From positions 1-45,186 of the forward strand of contig QZJD01000024.1 in the NCBI GenBank assembly GCA_003604995.1: DNA of 45,186 nt. The letters run 5' to 3'. Both the position numbers and the translations under genes were made by a program. Below are positions 1-8,836 of the stretch, one piece after another. This DNA comes from Desulfobulbus sp. (lineage in GTDB: Bacteria; Desulfobacterota; Desulfobulbia; Desulfobulbales; Desulfobulbaceae). Position 1 is the stretch's first letter; the number at the start of each line of letters is the position of its first letter. The notes below the pieces were generated by a model that had not been told where the DNA came from, did no database searches, and saw nothing but the letters and a program-made list of their open reading frames with translations.

Positions 1-156
1 CAGGCCGCGGGAGACATGACTAAATGGAGCCAAAAGGAGAACAGGAGGATACTACAAGGAGTAAACAGGGCACGACGATTCATTGTCTACCTCATTCCGA
101 GTTTGGATAAGATTGATGAGATGCGGAAACGCAAAACATTGAGCATCCGCCACTGA
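1..156 (+). CDS. C-terminal end of an unrecognised protein (partial)
   Basis: Frame 1 is open from the first base to a TGA at 154-156, giving 51 residues rich in Lys and Arg with a hydrophobic patch (FIVYLIPSL). It would be the tail of a gene that begins left of the window. Its last ~12 codons lie inside a copy of the dispersed repeat (about 121-170), so the natural stop may have been replaced by repeat sequence. I do not recognise a family. An open frame of this size can occur by chance, so the call is weak. Confidence 0.35.
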   Translation, partial: QAAGDMTKWSQKENRRILQGVNRARRFIVYLIPSLDKIDEMRKRKTLSIRH

Positions 157-170
157 AATTTCAGCTAGTT
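115..170 (+). repeat. Dispersed short repeat, copy 1
   Basis: Core CATTGAGCATCCGCCACTGA followed by AATTTCAGCTAGTT. It matches copies at about 3291-3335, 21410-21475, 31013-31076 and 34300-34365 (see findings). The left flank GATGCGGAAACGCAAAA corresponds to the GCAAAAA..CAAAACA part of the other copies. Confidence 0.75.
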
Positions 171-187
171 AAAAAACCTACCGGCAG

Positions 188-210
188 CGGTTCCCTTTTT
201 TGCGGAACCG
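188..210 (-). terminator. Possible terminator after mlaA
   Basis: CGGTTCC (188-194) pairs with GGAACCG (204-210). Read leftward, the hairpin is followed after about 12 bases by a run of six T. It lies about 135 bases beyond the mlaA stop and would end the leftward operon. The distance from stem to T-run is long, so this is tentative. Confidence 0.35.
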
Positions 211-346
211 ACAAAATTGACAGTCTCTCTTGCAAAGGGTGATTTCCCGCCCCGGAAGGCAGTTCATGCAGATAAACACCATGACCGATTGTTCTGTTTT
301 CTGATCGTTGCACCATGAGGGCTGCGACCACCCGGCAAAGGACTCC

Positions 347-1126
347 TCATTCACCGTTCGGGTCAATAAATTCCTTTCTCTTGCCGCGAAGCTGGAGATA
401 GCCGTTACGAAAGGAGATATAGGGGTCAAACAGCACATCCTTCAGCTCCTCGTACTCTCCCAGGTGCATGGAGAGTGAGTTGGTCGCCTTGCCGGCATAG
501 ACGGAGCCCTTCACATACACGTCATCGGTCCAGGTATAATACGGGGTCATGCCAAAACCGTCGATGACCGTACCGGTGAAATCCCGCAAGGTGGATGAGC
601 CGTGCAGAGGGACGACAAGATAGAAGCCGTCGCCGACTCCCCAGCGGGCGAAGGTGCCGCCCATGGTCGCCCGCACCGGGGGAATCCGGAATTCCCGCTC
701 AGCGGGATCGCCGAGGCCGTAGACGCCCAGGGTGGAGTTGATGGCAAAGCGAAGAACGACGTTACCTGCATCGGTGAACCGCCCCTGCAACAGGGTGTTC
801 AGCAAACGAACCGGTTCCGCCAGATTCCAGAAAAAATTCTCGATGCAGCCGCGCAGATCCCAGGGAACGACCTGATCATAGACAGTGGCCACCGGCTCCA
901 TGAGCCAGATATACATTTTGTCATTGAATTGAAATACGACCCGATTAATAGGTTCCAGGGGGTCATTGATTTCGGTTATCCCGTCGTTGTTTTCATAGAA
1001 TTCGTCGCTCAGGTAATCGGCCCTGGCAGCGGCATTGGCCACGGATAAAATAGGCGGGACAAAGATCATCGCCCCCTGCATGCAGATGGCAACGAAAAAA
1101 ACAAGTATTCGTCTGTAGGCGCTCAC
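347..1126 (-). CDS. mlaA: MlaA-family outer-membrane lipid asymmetry protein (VacJ)
   Basis: This is a 259-residue MlaA/VacJ family protein, the outer-membrane component that removes mislocalised phospholipids from the outer leaflet and passes them toward the inner-membrane MlaFED complex. The family core is clear: DPLEPINRVVFQFND near residue 55, then NFFWNLAEPVRLLN, the Gly-rich stretch LGVYGLGDPAERE, and the RDFTG motif. The start is GTG at 1126, which gives a convincing signal peptide ending near SVANA. The classical lipobox is not clear: a Cys is present at residue 15 but with Ile before it, so cleavage by signal peptidase I is more likely than lipidation. It is the last gene of the mlaE-F-D-A set, 20 bases after mlaD. 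No mlaC or mlaB is in the window. Confidence 0.93.
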   Translation of the reverse strand: MSAYRRILVFFVAICMQGAMIFVPPILSVANAAARADYLSDEFYENNDGITEINDPLEPINRVVFQFNDKMYIWLMEPVATVYDQVVPWDLRGCIENFFWNLAEPVRLLNTLLQGRFTDAGNVVLRFAINSTLGVYGLGDPAEREFRIPPVRATMGGTFARWGVGDGFYLVVPLHGSSTLRDFTGTVIDGFGMTPYYTWTDDVYVKGSVYAGKATNSLSMHLGEYEELKDVLFDPYISFRNGYLQLRGKRKEFIDPNGE

Positions 1127-1146
1127 GACCGCTTACCCAATAATAA

Positions 1147-1596
1147 TTAGTCAACCTTGCCGAAGGCAAACTTGGAGATCAACGACTCAAGGTCCAGGGC
1201 GGATTCAGTATCGGTGATGGTTTCGCCATCATTGAAGACCGTTTCATCACCGCCCAGGGAAATCTGGATGAATTTGTCGCCGATGATGCCCTGCGATTTG
1301 ACCGAGGCAATGGAATCCACCGGTATCTCCACCTCCCGGTTCAACTGCATGGTGATTACGGCATAGGCCTGATCGTTCAACGCCAGCTCCTTGACGGTGC
1401 CGATCTTAACCCCGGAAACCTGAACATCTGCGCCGGCCTTGACCCCTGAGATATTATTGAATTCGCCGTACAGAATATAGGAGTGACGGTCGGCCAGCCA
1501 GGGGACTTCGCCCAGCTGGAGGGCAAGCCAGCCCAGCGCCACAAAGCCGACGATGAGAAATATTCCGACGATGACATCGTTCATGCTGCTTTTCAT
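1147..1596 (-). CDS. mlaD: MlaD-type MCE-domain lipid-binding protein
   Basis: A 149-residue MCE-domain protein: one N-terminal membrane helix (about residues 7-27), then the MCE core with GVKAGADVQVSGVKIGTV around residues 51-70 and SQGIIGDKFIQISLG near residue 105. MlaD forms a periplasmic hexameric ring anchored in the inner membrane on top of the MlaE permease and guides phospholipid transfer. The length is close to that of E. coli MlaD, so this is the single-MCE type and not the long PqiB or YebT type. Its ATG overlaps the stop of mlaF (ATGA at 1593-1596), so the two are translationally coupled. Confidence 0.93.
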   Translation of the reverse strand: MKSSMNDVIVGIFLIVGFVALGWLALQLGEVPWLADRHSYILYGEFNNISGVKAGADVQVSGVKIGTVKELALNDQAYAVITMQLNREVEIPVDSIASVKSQGIIGDKFIQISLGGDETVFNDGETITDTESALDLESLISKFAFGKVD

Positions 1597-2414
1597 GGAT
1601 GTTCCCTGTCCTTTGTCCTTTCGTTGCAGAGGGTCATGGTGTTTGCGGCAAACTCCCTGATATACTGTTTCGTGGAAAATCGGATCTCTTCCGGCGAGGA
1701 AAAAACGTCGACTTCCCCTTTGTTCAGCAGCACGATCTGGTCGGCCAGGTCAAAAACCCTGGGGATATCATGGCTGACAATAACCGCCGTGTAACCGATT
1801 CGTTTCTGGGTCCGGGTAAAGAGATTATATATCTCGCCCGTCATAATGGGGTCCAGGCCGGTGGTGGGTTCATCAAAAAGAACTATTTCCGGATCCAGCT
1901 GCAGGGCGCGGGCCAGGCCGACCCTTTTTTTCATGCCGCCGCTGAGCTGGGCCGGGAACTTGTTTTCATGGCCGACCAGTTCCAGCTGCTCCAGGGTCGT
2001 CATCACCCGCTGTTCGATTTCATCATTTGCCAAACGCAGCCGCTCCCGAAGCGGCAGGGCAACGTTTTCAAACACGGTCAGCGAATCAAACAGGGCCGAG
2101 CCCTGAAACAGGACACCGAACTTGGTGCGGATATGCCGCAACGACTCCCCTCGCAATCGGGTGACATCCTTGCCGTCCACCAGGATCTGGCCGCTGTCCG
2201 GGGTCATCAGCCCGAGGACCAGTTTCAGGGTGACGCTCTTGCCCTGACCACTGCCGCCGGCAATCACCGTTGTCAACCCCCGGGGCACGCTGAAGCTTAC
2301 CTTGTCGAGGACCGTATGCGGTCCCTTGCTCCCGGAAAACGATTTGGTCACCTCGACGAAACGGATCACCGCCTCGGCGCTCTCCCCGGCTGTAGTCCCA
2401 TGCGGCGCGCTCAT
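1593..2414 (-). CDS. mlaF: MlaF ABC-transporter ATPase of the phospholipid transporter
   Basis: A 273-residue ABC ATPase. Walker A is GGSGQGKS, the signature is LSGGMKKRVGLARAL, Walker B is IVLFDEPTTGLDP, and the switch His is in VSHD. The LSGGMKKR form of the signature is typical of MlaF/Ttg2A-type ATPases. It powers phospholipid movement through MlaE together with MlaD. It overlaps mlaE upstream and mlaD downstream by four bases each (ATGA), which supports one transcript. In E. coli a STAS protein, MlaB, stabilises MlaF; none is encoded next to it here. Confidence 0.95.
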   Translation of the reverse strand: MSAPHGTTAGESAEAVIRFVEVTKSFSGSKGPHTVLDKVSFSVPRGLTTVIAGGSGQGKSVTLKLVLGLMTPDSGQILVDGKDVTRLRGESLRHIRTKFGVLFQGSALFDSLTVFENVALPLRERLRLANDEIEQRVMTTLEQLELVGHENKFPAQLSGGMKKRVGLARALQLDPEIVLFDEPTTGLDPIMTGEIYNLFTRTQKRIGYTAVIVSHDIPRVFDLADQIVLLNKGEVDVFSSPEEIRFSTKQYIREFAANTMTLCNERTKDREHP

Positions 2415-3244
2415 AGCAGGATCGCGGTCAACAGGTAGTCAAAGATCAGAATGGCGATGGAGGAAAAGACCACCGCCTGGGTGGTGACCCGGCTCACGCT
2501 TTCCGCGCCGAAGCCCGCTCCCCTGATGGACTGGACGAAATAGCCGCGGCCGCTGCAGATCCAGACCAGCAGCAGAGCAAAGACAAAGGATTTGATGATC
2601 CCGAGATTGATGTCATGATTGGTGACGCTCCGCTCCATACCGCTGTAAAACGCACCGGGATTCACCCCCATGAGCGTGACTCCGGCCAGATAGCCGCCAA
2701 AAATTCCGACGATATCGAACATGGCGGTGAGCAGGGGAACGGAGATCAACGTGGCCAGGAACTTGGGGGAAATAAGAAAGCGGAACGGATCAATGGCCAT
2801 GCATTCCAGGGCATCGATCTGTTCGGAAATACGCATGATCCCGATCTCGGCGCACATGGCGGAACCGGCCCGGCCGGTCACCATGAGCGCGGTCAGGATC
2901 GGCCCGAGTTCCATGATCAGGGTCAAGGATACCGCGGAACCGAGCATTCCCTCGGCGCCGAACTTATTCAGGGAATAATAGCCTTGCAGGCCGAGGACCA
3001 TCCCCGACGAGAGCGCGGTAAAGAATATGACGGCCACTGAACCGGTGCCGATGAAATTGAGTTGTTTGACCAGTTCCCGGAACCGGAACGGATGGCGGAA
3101 TATTCCGATCAGGGCGCGGAACAGGAAAACACCCATCCGGCCCAGATCGGCGACGATGTACCCGGCGTAATCACCCAGTGCGGCAACATGCCGGAACAGG
3201 GCGGGAAGTGCATTTGTGGAGGTCTGCTGAGACAATTCAATCAC
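2411..3244 (-). CDS. mlaE: MlaE-family phospholipid transporter permease
   Basis: A 277-residue MlaE permease. An N-terminal amphipathic part is followed by about five or six membrane segments, with the family motif ELGPILTALMVTGRAGSAM around residues 115-133 and EIGIMRISEQIDALECM directly after it. It forms the transmembrane dimer of the MlaFEDB complex. The frame opens with GTG at 3244 and no strong ribosome site is visible; a TTG at 3235 with GGTGAT in front is an alternative. The region upstream (3245-3637) holds repeats and no gene, so mla transcription may start there or read through from thiL. Confidence 0.93.
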   Translation of the reverse strand: MIELSQQTSTNALPALFRHVAALGDYAGYIVADLGRMGVFLFRALIGIFRHPFRFRELVKQLNFIGTGSVAVIFFTALSSGMVLGLQGYYSLNKFGAEGMLGSAVSLTLIMELGPILTALMVTGRAGSAMCAEIGIMRISEQIDALECMAIDPFRFLISPKFLATLISVPLLTAMFDIVGIFGGYLAGVTLMGVNPGAFYSGMERSVTNHDINLGIIKSFVFALLLVWICSGRGYFVQSIRGAGFGAESVSRVTTQAVVFSSIAILIFDYLLTAILL

Positions 3245-3290
3245 CGATCAACGAGTCAGGGGCACTGACCAACTGAATAATCCACCAAAA

Positions 3291-3335
3291 AGGAACAACA
3301 CTGAACATCCGCCCCTGCGATTTCAACAACGTACA
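3291..3335 (+). repeat. Dispersed short repeat, copy 2
   Basis: ACACTGAACATCCGCCCCTG then CGATTTCAACAACGT matches the short repeat family. It lies about 30 bases before the long hairpin repeat in the same intergenic gap (3245-3637), which otherwise holds no gene. Confidence 0.7.
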
Positions 3336-3361
3336 AAATTTGTTGAACCCGCAAAAACATA

Positions 3362-3531
3362 AAAATACGCCGCCGATGGCTAAGCACAAAAGTTCGATAT
3401 ACAGGTAAGCGAACAGAGTGAGACTCCGAGGCGTGGTGGTGTCGGCCACGCGCAGACGTACACAGTGTACGTCGGGCATTGGCCGAACCCGCCACAACGC
3501 AGTAGATCGGACTTTTTGCGACGCCATCAAG
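3362..3531 (+). repeat. Long hairpin-forming dispersed repeat, copy 1
   Basis: About 170 bases that are nearly identical to 21486-21661. Shared blocks are CTAAGCACA..AGTTCGATAT, GTGAGACTCCGAGGCGTGGT, TCGGCCA, TGGCCGAACCCGCCAC, CGCAGTAGATCGGACTTTTT and CGACGCCATCAAG. The middle forms nested inverted repeats: TCGGCCA (3442-3448) with TGGCCGA (3480-3486), enclosing GACGTACAC (3455-3463) with GTGTACGTC (3465-3473). GCGTGGTGG and CCGCCACAACGC extend the stem outward. No convincing ORF is present. It resembles a non-autonomous mobile element or a structured intergenic repeat. Confidence 0.8.
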
Positions 3532-3637
3532 GTCTGCCGGTGTCAGCTTTACGTGTTTTGCGAAACTGAAAACTATGTTGTTTACCATATCCAGGCCGGA
3601 ATGGTCATTTTTTTTTTTACGTTTTCCCGGGAGGAGG

Positions 3638-4636
3638 TCACGAAAAATGGTCATAGCCGTTATACGAGATATCCACCTCAACGTTCCCGGATCCGTCCTG
3701 ACCCGGCCGGATCAAACGAACCCCCGGACGTTCGTCAAAGACTCCCACCGGGGTAACCTGAACGCCGGTCTCCGCGCCCAGGGCAAGGATCCCTTGCTCA
3801 TCGGCAGGCGAAGCGGCAAAGGCAAGCTCATAATCCTCGCCGCCGGCAACCATCCAGGCCAAAGGATCCCGGCCCTGGAGCTGCGCAGCCTCCAGCAGGA
3901 TCGGCAGGGCCGGCAGGCGGGCGGGATCAATGGTCACCCCGATCCCGCTTTGCCGGCACAGGTGGGCCAGATCCGTGGCCAGGCCGTCGGACAGATCCAT
4001 CATCGCCTGGACCAGTCCGGCCTCGACAAGGCGGCGGCCGAGTTCAAGGCGGGGGACCGGGTCGAGGTGCGCCGCAACCAGCTCCCGCAGCCGCGCCTCC
4101 TCCGCCCTGCCCTGTCGGCAAAGCTCCAGGCCGGCGGCGGCATTGCCCAGGGAGCCACTGACCCAGAGGGTATCCCCCGGACGCGCTCCCCGACGCAACG
4201 CCACCTGGTCGGTATCCATTTCGCCGACCAGGGTGAGGGTGATAACAATGCCGGCAGGACTGCGGACGGTATCGCCGCCGGCGAGCAGACAGCCGAATTC
4301 CCGGCAGGCCTCGGCCAGCCCGCCGGAAAATTCCACCAGCCATTGCTCGGAAAATCCGGGCGGCAACCCCAGGGAGAGAAAGGCAAAAACCGGCCTGCCG
4401 CCCATGGCCGCGACATCGCTGATATTGACCGCCACGCTCTTGCGGCCGAGCAGTGCGGCCGGATGCCATGCCCGATCAAAGTGCACCCCTTCGACCAGGG
4501 TATCCATGGTCACCAGCCAGACCTGCCGGCTGTCTTTTCTGATGACGGCGCAGTCATCGCCGATCCCGACCAGCAGGTCGTCGCTGCCCCCGGCCGTTTG
4601 CCTGGCCAGCAATTCGATGATCTCCCGCTCCTTCAT
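3638..4636 (-). CDS. thiL: Thiamine-monophosphate kinase
   Basis: ThiL phosphorylates thiamine monophosphate with ATP to give thiamine diphosphate, the last step of cofactor synthesis. The 332 residues begin with EREIIELLARQ, then GIGDDCAVI near residue 25 and TMDTLVEGVHFDR near 44, which hold the conserved Mg/ATP-binding acidic residues. NISDVAAMGG, LAGGDTVRSP, MDLSDGLATDL and GGEDYELAFA follow in the usual order. Length is normal for the family. Its ATG overlaps the stop of ptsI by four bases. The operon also holds a thiamine-diphosphate enzyme (11549-13189), but the link to thiamine use is only suggestive. Confidence 0.95.
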   Translation of the reverse strand: MKEREIIELLARQTAGGSDDLLVGIGDDCAVIRKDSRQVWLVTMDTLVEGVHFDRAWHPAALLGRKSVAVNISDVAAMGGRPVFAFLSLGLPPGFSEQWLVEFSGGLAEACREFGCLLAGGDTVRSPAGIVITLTLVGEMDTDQVALRRGARPGDTLWVSGSLGNAAAGLELCRQGRAEEARLRELVAAHLDPVPRLELGRRLVEAGLVQAMMDLSDGLATDLAHLCRQSGIGVTIDPARLPALPILLEAAQLQGRDPLAWMVAGGEDYELAFAASPADEQGILALGAETGVQVTPVGVFDERPGVRLIRPGQDGSGNVEVDISYNGYDHFS

Positions 4637-6435
4637 AGCTCGCCAAATTCCTCCGGGTAAAGCGTGGGCAGCTGTTCGGCAAGGAACCGCCTGACCTCCT
4701 GGCCGTCACCGCACTGCAACGTCCGGTTGCCCAGTTTGTCCAACTGTCGGCTGCAGGAGCCGCGCAGCAGCCGCTTCACAAACGGCAGGGCCGAGGGGCG
4801 CATGCTCAGCTCATCCAGACCAAGCCCGAGGAGAACCGAGGCGGTCATGACGTCCCCGGCCATCTCTCCGCACAGCGCCACCTCGATACCGCCGGCATGG
4901 CCGGCATCCACCGTCTGTTTGATCAAACGAAGAACAGCGGGATGCAGAGGATCATACAGTTTGGCGACCTGTTCGTTGCCCCGGTCGATGGCCAGAGTGT
5001 ATTGAATCAAATCATTGGTGCCGATGCTGAAAAAATCCACATACCGGGCAAGGTTCGCCGCCATGACCACCGCACTGGGCACCTCCACCACCATGCCGAT
5101 CCGCAGTCCTTCCGATACCGCGATGCCCTTGTTCAGCAAATCAGATCGTGCCTCATGCACCATGCCGAGAACCTTTTCCAACTCCTCCAGGGAGGAAATC
5201 ATGGGAAAAAGGATCCGGAGCCTGCCGTGGACCGAAGCCCTGAGCATGGCCCGGATCTGGGTGAGAAAAATATCCGGCGCCCGCAGGGAAAAACGAATGG
5301 AACGAAGGCCGAGCGCGGGGTTGCGTTCCGGGTCAAGACGCGGAAGGTTCGCCGCCATGCGCTCTACAAACTTGTCGCCGCCCATATCCAGGGTACGAAT
5401 CGTAACCGGCAGGGGATCAAGGGTCGCGAGCAGCCTGCTGTAGATGCGATACAACGATTCCTCGTCCGGCAGGCATTCACCGGCAAAGTAGTCAAATTCA
5501 CTGCGGAACAGGCCAATGCCCTCGGCCCCGTATTTCATGACCGCCGGAAGCTCTGATGCGGTTTCGATATTGGCGCTGAGCCTGACCCTCCTGCCGTCCA
5601 TGGTTTCGGGACTGAGATGAATATAAAAGGCGATTTCCTCGGTGAATGCCTGATGCTGCCGACGGTATTCAAGATGCTGACGCTGCTGATCCCGGGTGGG
5701 ATGGAGATGGACCCGCCCGGAATACCCGTCCAGGATCACCTGGTCGCCGGTGGCGCACTGGCTGGTGATCTGCTCCAGGCCGACCACCGCCGGAATATCC
5801 ATGGAACGGGCGACAATGGCGGAATGCGAGGTCACGCCACCGGACTCGGCGATAAAGCCGAGTATTCGATCGGAGCGCATCCGCATCACGTCTTCCGGAG
5901 AAAAATCATGGGCGACCAGGATGACCTGTTCGCCCGTATCGGCCAGGGGCTTGTCCTGATCGCCGGAAAGAATGGAAAAAACCCGGTCGGCGGCGTATTT
6001 CACATCCGTGTATCTGGCGCGGATATACGGATCGGCAATCGCTTCGAACTTCTTTTTGACATTACCCAGAGCCTGGGCCAGCGCCCATTCGGCGTTGACC
6101 TGCTGCTCCCGGATGATGTCAATGGTGCGATCCACGATCATCCGGTCACGGATCATCAGGATATGGCTGTCGATGATCGACAGCGCGTCGGCCAGATCCT
6201 CGGCGAACTGGTTGCGCAGCATGACCAGATCGGCTTCCACCCTGGCCACCGCGTCGCGGAACCTGGTAATCTCGCGGGGGATCTGTCTGCGTGACAGACG
6301 ACGCCAGGCGGCACGCCGGGTGCGTCGCCGGATGACCAGGGCACTGCCCACGACAATTCCCGGGGAAGCCGCTATACCATGCAGGCTCAGCGCCCTTTCC
6401 GTGCCGGTTTTCTGCTTGCCGGGTTTGTCGCTCAT
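4633..6435 (-). CDS. ptsI: Phosphoenolpyruvate-protein phosphotransferase (PTS enzyme I)
   Basis: Enzyme I transfers phosphate from phosphoenolpyruvate to HPr. At 600 residues it has the family's normal length, with no GAF domain in front as found in PtsP. The active-site His lies in GGVTSHSAIVAR near residue 200. The PEP-binding barrel shows GIGLFRSEFDYF, IGTNDLIQYTLAIDRGNE, PLHPAVL and CGEMAGD; LDMGGDK replaces the more usual LDIGGDK. It overlaps HPr upstream and thiL downstream by four bases each. There is no EII component nearby, so this pair may act as a regulatory PTS; that is inference. Confidence 0.94.
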   Translation of the reverse strand: MSDKPGKQKTGTERALSLHGIAASPGIVVGSALVIRRRTRRAAWRRLSRRQIPREITRFRDAVARVEADLVMLRNQFAEDLADALSIIDSHILMIRDRMIVDRTIDIIREQQVNAEWALAQALGNVKKKFEAIADPYIRARYTDVKYAADRVFSILSGDQDKPLADTGEQVILVAHDFSPEDVMRMRSDRILGFIAESGGVTSHSAIVARSMDIPAVVGLEQITSQCATGDQVILDGYSGRVHLHPTRDQQRQHLEYRRQHQAFTEEIAFYIHLSPETMDGRRVRLSANIETASELPAVMKYGAEGIGLFRSEFDYFAGECLPDEESLYRIYSRLLATLDPLPVTIRTLDMGGDKFVERMAANLPRLDPERNPALGLRSIRFSLRAPDIFLTQIRAMLRASVHGRLRILFPMISSLEELEKVLGMVHEARSDLLNKGIAVSEGLRIGMVVEVPSAVVMAANLARYVDFFSIGTNDLIQYTLAIDRGNEQVAKLYDPLHPAVLRLIKQTVDAGHAGGIEVALCGEMAGDVMTASVLLGLGLDELSMRPSALPFVKRLLRGSCSRQLDKLGNRTLQCGDGQEVRRFLAEQLPTLYPEEFGEL

Positions 6436-6707
6436 GATTCGTCCTGGGCGGTCAGGACAAGCCGCACCGCGGCCATGGCCGGTTCAACCGCTCCACGCTC
6501 GCCCTCGATCCGGACCGTCACCTTCGACCCGCAGACCAGGGCCAGGCCGAGAACGTCAAGGATGGAAGCGGCGTCAATACAGTCAGGGCCGTGGATAATC
6601 CGCAACCCAACATGGTGCTCCCTGGCGATCATCGCCAGACGGGTGGCAACCCGGCTGTGGACGCCACGCGCGTTGGTCACCGTGATTTTCTTTTCCAAAA
6701 CCTTCAT
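6432..6707 (-). CDS. HPr-family phosphocarrier protein
   Basis: A 91-residue HPr-like protein that would accept phosphate from the enzyme I encoded next to it. The active-site His is His17 in GVHSRVA; most HPr proteins have GLHARPA, so the Pro after the Arg is replaced by Val. A Ser at the position of the regulatory Ser46 is kept (AASILDV, Ser48), but no HPr kinase is in the window. The divergent active-site loop suggests a specialised HPr (NPr- or PtsH-like). Its stop overlaps the ptsI start (ATGA at 6432-6435). Confidence 0.9.
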   Translation of the reverse strand: MKVLEKKITVTNARGVHSRVATRLAMIAREHHVGLRIIHGPDCIDAASILDVLGLALVCGSKVTVRIEGERGAVEPAMAAVRLVLTAQDES

Positions 6708-6758
6708 CGAGGTTCAGCAATATTGAAGACCAGCCTGTCACGCGGCAAGGCTACAGGA

Positions 6759-7133
6759 TCATTTGACCCGCCGGAACGGCGTAATTTTTTCGGACGGGCC
6801 AGGGGCCACATCACCCTCCGCGGCCCCGGCCAGTGGCGCTTCCAGGCGCACCGCCTGCATGAACCGTTCATCGCCGCCCATGCTGAATATTTCCCGGCCG
6901 GTGAACTGCGCTTCTCTGAGCGTCCAGACAATAAGCTGGGGCGGCACGGTGAGCAGGTGCATGGTGATATGCCACCAGCTGTCCTTGCGGCTTTTGTCGA
7001 GCTCTATACCTTCGACCCGTGCGTACACGAGCATCCTCGGATTCTCGGCGGCGATCAGGACCAGATCGCCCGGGGCGGTGCTGTCCTTGAACGGTACGTG
7101 TTTTCTCAGTTCCGTGACCAGTTCCTGCATCAT
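6759..7133 (-). CDS. Uncharacterised small protein
   Basis: A 124-residue protein that I do not recognise. The chosen start is the ATG at 7133, which overlaps the stop of the preceding gene in ATGATGA and follows GAGGAAAAGAA, a good ribosome site; the frame is open further upstream but only inside the neighbouring gene. The protein has a central stretch with two Trp and many hydrophobic residues (SWWHITMHLLTVPPQLIVW) and no signal peptide. DLVLIAAENPRMLVYARVEGI suggests a beta-rich fold. It sits between a membrane-anchored protein and HPr and is probably translated together with the former. Confidence 0.75.
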   Translation of the reverse strand: MMQELVTELRKHVPFKDSTAPGDLVLIAAENPRMLVYARVEGIELDKSRKDSWWHITMHLLTVPPQLIVWTLREAQFTGREIFSMGGDERFMQAVRLEAPLAGAAEGDVAPGPSEKITPFRRVK

Positions 7134-8836
7134 TTCTTTTCCTCGTCCGTTGGTACCGCGAAAATCAGGGCCGACTCCGCTCCCCATTCGGAGGGTCGGG
7201 CGAGCAGCCGTGAACTCCCGGCCGCAAACATCTTCATGCCGTCCAAGAACGGTACAATCACCAGTTTAACCAGGGCGTTGACCCGATCACCTCGCTCCGG
7301 GTCCATCATGGCCAATACGGTTGCTCCCCAGACGACAATCTGGCGAAAACCGTCCAGAAATGCGGGACAGCTGACATAGGTGATCATGTTGTTCGGCTCC
7401 AGCAGGCCGACATCAGTCTGCCGGAAAAGCGGGCTTTCATTGAGCGGGGCGTCAGGGGCCGCCAGACCCCGGACAAGCTGATCAGGGCTGTCGGCAAAAT
7501 GGAGATACCCGTCCCGGAAGGTCCAGGACGGCTGCAACAGGCCACCCGCCAGGATCAGCGTCTGAATGCGGCCCCAGGCAAACTCCCTGCTGCGCAATTC
7601 CTTTTCCGCAAAAAGCGCATCGAATGCCCGGTCAAGCCGCTCTTGATCCCGAACCGCCAGGCGTCCGTTGAAGCGCGGCAGGGGGAACATGCCATTGCCC
7701 CGTATGCCGGTAACTGTAAGGCTGATCCTGCTGTCGAACAAGGCACAAAACTCCGGAATCGACAGGCCGGTCTTCCTGACCAGCCCATTCTCTCCCTGGT
7801 CAAGTATATTCCGCAACGGCTGAACTTTGCCCATTTCCTCAAGGAGCCTCGGCAAATCCAGCAGATTGGTCCAGAAATGATACAGCGAACTCGCCGGTGC
7901 CAGGGCAAGGGCGTCATCCGTGCGCGGCAGGGGCACCTCGGGCATGGTTGTGCCCGGGGCCGTTCCCAGGATTGAAGAACATTCAAGCCGATCCGGCACT
8001 GTTTCGCAGAAAAAGGCCGACGCCCGCAATGGCGCATCGTTCCCTGAATCTTGCTTGAGCCCCTTGGTCTCTTCCCAGCCGGCAACTCTTGAGATCAGGA
8101 TGGGTAAATCCCTCGGATCTCCATAGACGAACAGCCGATCCTTCCCGTGCGCCCGCTTGCGCAAGGCCAGGTAACTGGAGTTGTCGAGCAGCCGATCAGG
8201 TCCCGCTGCCGGTTCATTTTCCGCCAGATCAAGACATCGTCGCAAGGTGTTCGCGGAAAAAGAGGCGAGGAAAAGACCCTTGCCCACCGAGACGGACAGC
8301 GCCACGCCCTCCTCAAAAAAATAGGTGCGAAGCTCCCTGCCGTGATATATTTCCTTCTCCTGACGCGTCTCATGGGTCAGAAGAGGCGTCAGCAAGGCCA
8401 AGGCTTCCGTACGATGCCGGGGCCGGCTGATGAACACCAGTGATTCCAAGGGCCGATTGTTGACGCCCTCCCCGCTCGCCGCCGGCAGCAGGGCAAGCAG
8501 CGCCTGTCGGCCAAAAACCTCCCTGAACACCGGACCGGCCAGAAAGGCTTCAATCTTATCCGCCTCTTCCTGGAAGTCGGCGGCTTCGTCCTCGCTCCTG
8601 CCCCATCGCCGAAGCAGCTCGTCCCAGCGAATGGCGGCAAGGCGCTCTCCTAGCCTGGACTGACGGAAATCCTCATAAAAGGTAACCGGCTCCCGCAGAT
8701 CGATGAGAAACTGCGTGTCCGCGGGCAGGAAATCCAGCGGATCTCCAGCAGGCTCCTTCCGGAGGATAAGACTTGAAAAGAGGCCCACCGCCAGCAGAAC
8801 GGCGGCGACCACCAGAGCGATTCGTGTGCGGGTCAT
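7130..8836 (-). CDS. Membrane-anchored protein of unknown function (DUF3352-like)
   Basis: A 568-residue protein with one N-terminal hydrophobic segment (MTRTRIALVVAAVLLAVGLF) and a large periplasmic part. The segment DPLDFLPADTQFLIDLREP resembles the start of DUF3352-type proteins; this is a resemblance by eye only. I take the ATG at 8836, which overlaps the stop of the histidine kinase gene (TGATG), because it puts the membrane anchor at the very N-terminus; an upstream ATG at 8878 would add 14 residues inside the kinase gene. Its end overlaps the next gene. No catalytic motif is visible. Confidence 0.8.
   Translation of the reverse strand: MTRTRIALVVAAVLLAVGLFSSLILRKEPAGDPLDFLPADTQFLIDLREPVTFYEDFRQSRLGERLAAIRWDELLRRWGRSEDEAADFQEEADKIEAFLAGPVFREVFGRQALLALLPAASGEGVNNRPLESLVFISRPRHRTEALALLTPLLTHETRQEKEIYHGRELRTYFFEEGVALSVSVGKGLFLASFSANTLRRCLDLAENEPAAGPDRLLDNSSYLALRKRAHGKDRLFVYGDPRDLPILISRVAGWEETKGLKQDSGNDAPLRASAFFCETVPDRLECSSILGTAPGTTMPEVPLPRTDDALALAPASSLYHFWTNLLDLPRLLEEMGKVQPLRNILDQGENGLVRKTGLSIPEFCALFDSRISLTVTGIRGNGMFPLPRFNGRLAVRDQERLDRAFDALFAEKELRSREFAWGRIQTLILAGGLLQPSWTFRDGYLHFADSPDQLVRGLAAPDAPLNESPLFRQTDVGLLEPNNMITYVSCPAFLDGFRQIVVWGATVLAMMDPERGDRVNALVKLVIVPFLDGMKMFAAGSSRLLARPSEWGAESALIFAVPTDEEKK

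Noticed and set aside
3256-3756. Several frames over the long hairpin repeat (also 21340-21723)
   Set aside because: They arise because the repeat is GC-rich in stems. Reading frames are not kept consistently outside the repeat, and both strands are open, as expected for a structured non-coding element.
3575-4660. 361-codon open frame antisense to thiL
   Set aside because: It is a shadow of thiL: GC-rich third positions keep the opposite strand open. No domain, no ribosome site, and Gln/Gly/Pro-rich text typical of antisense frames.
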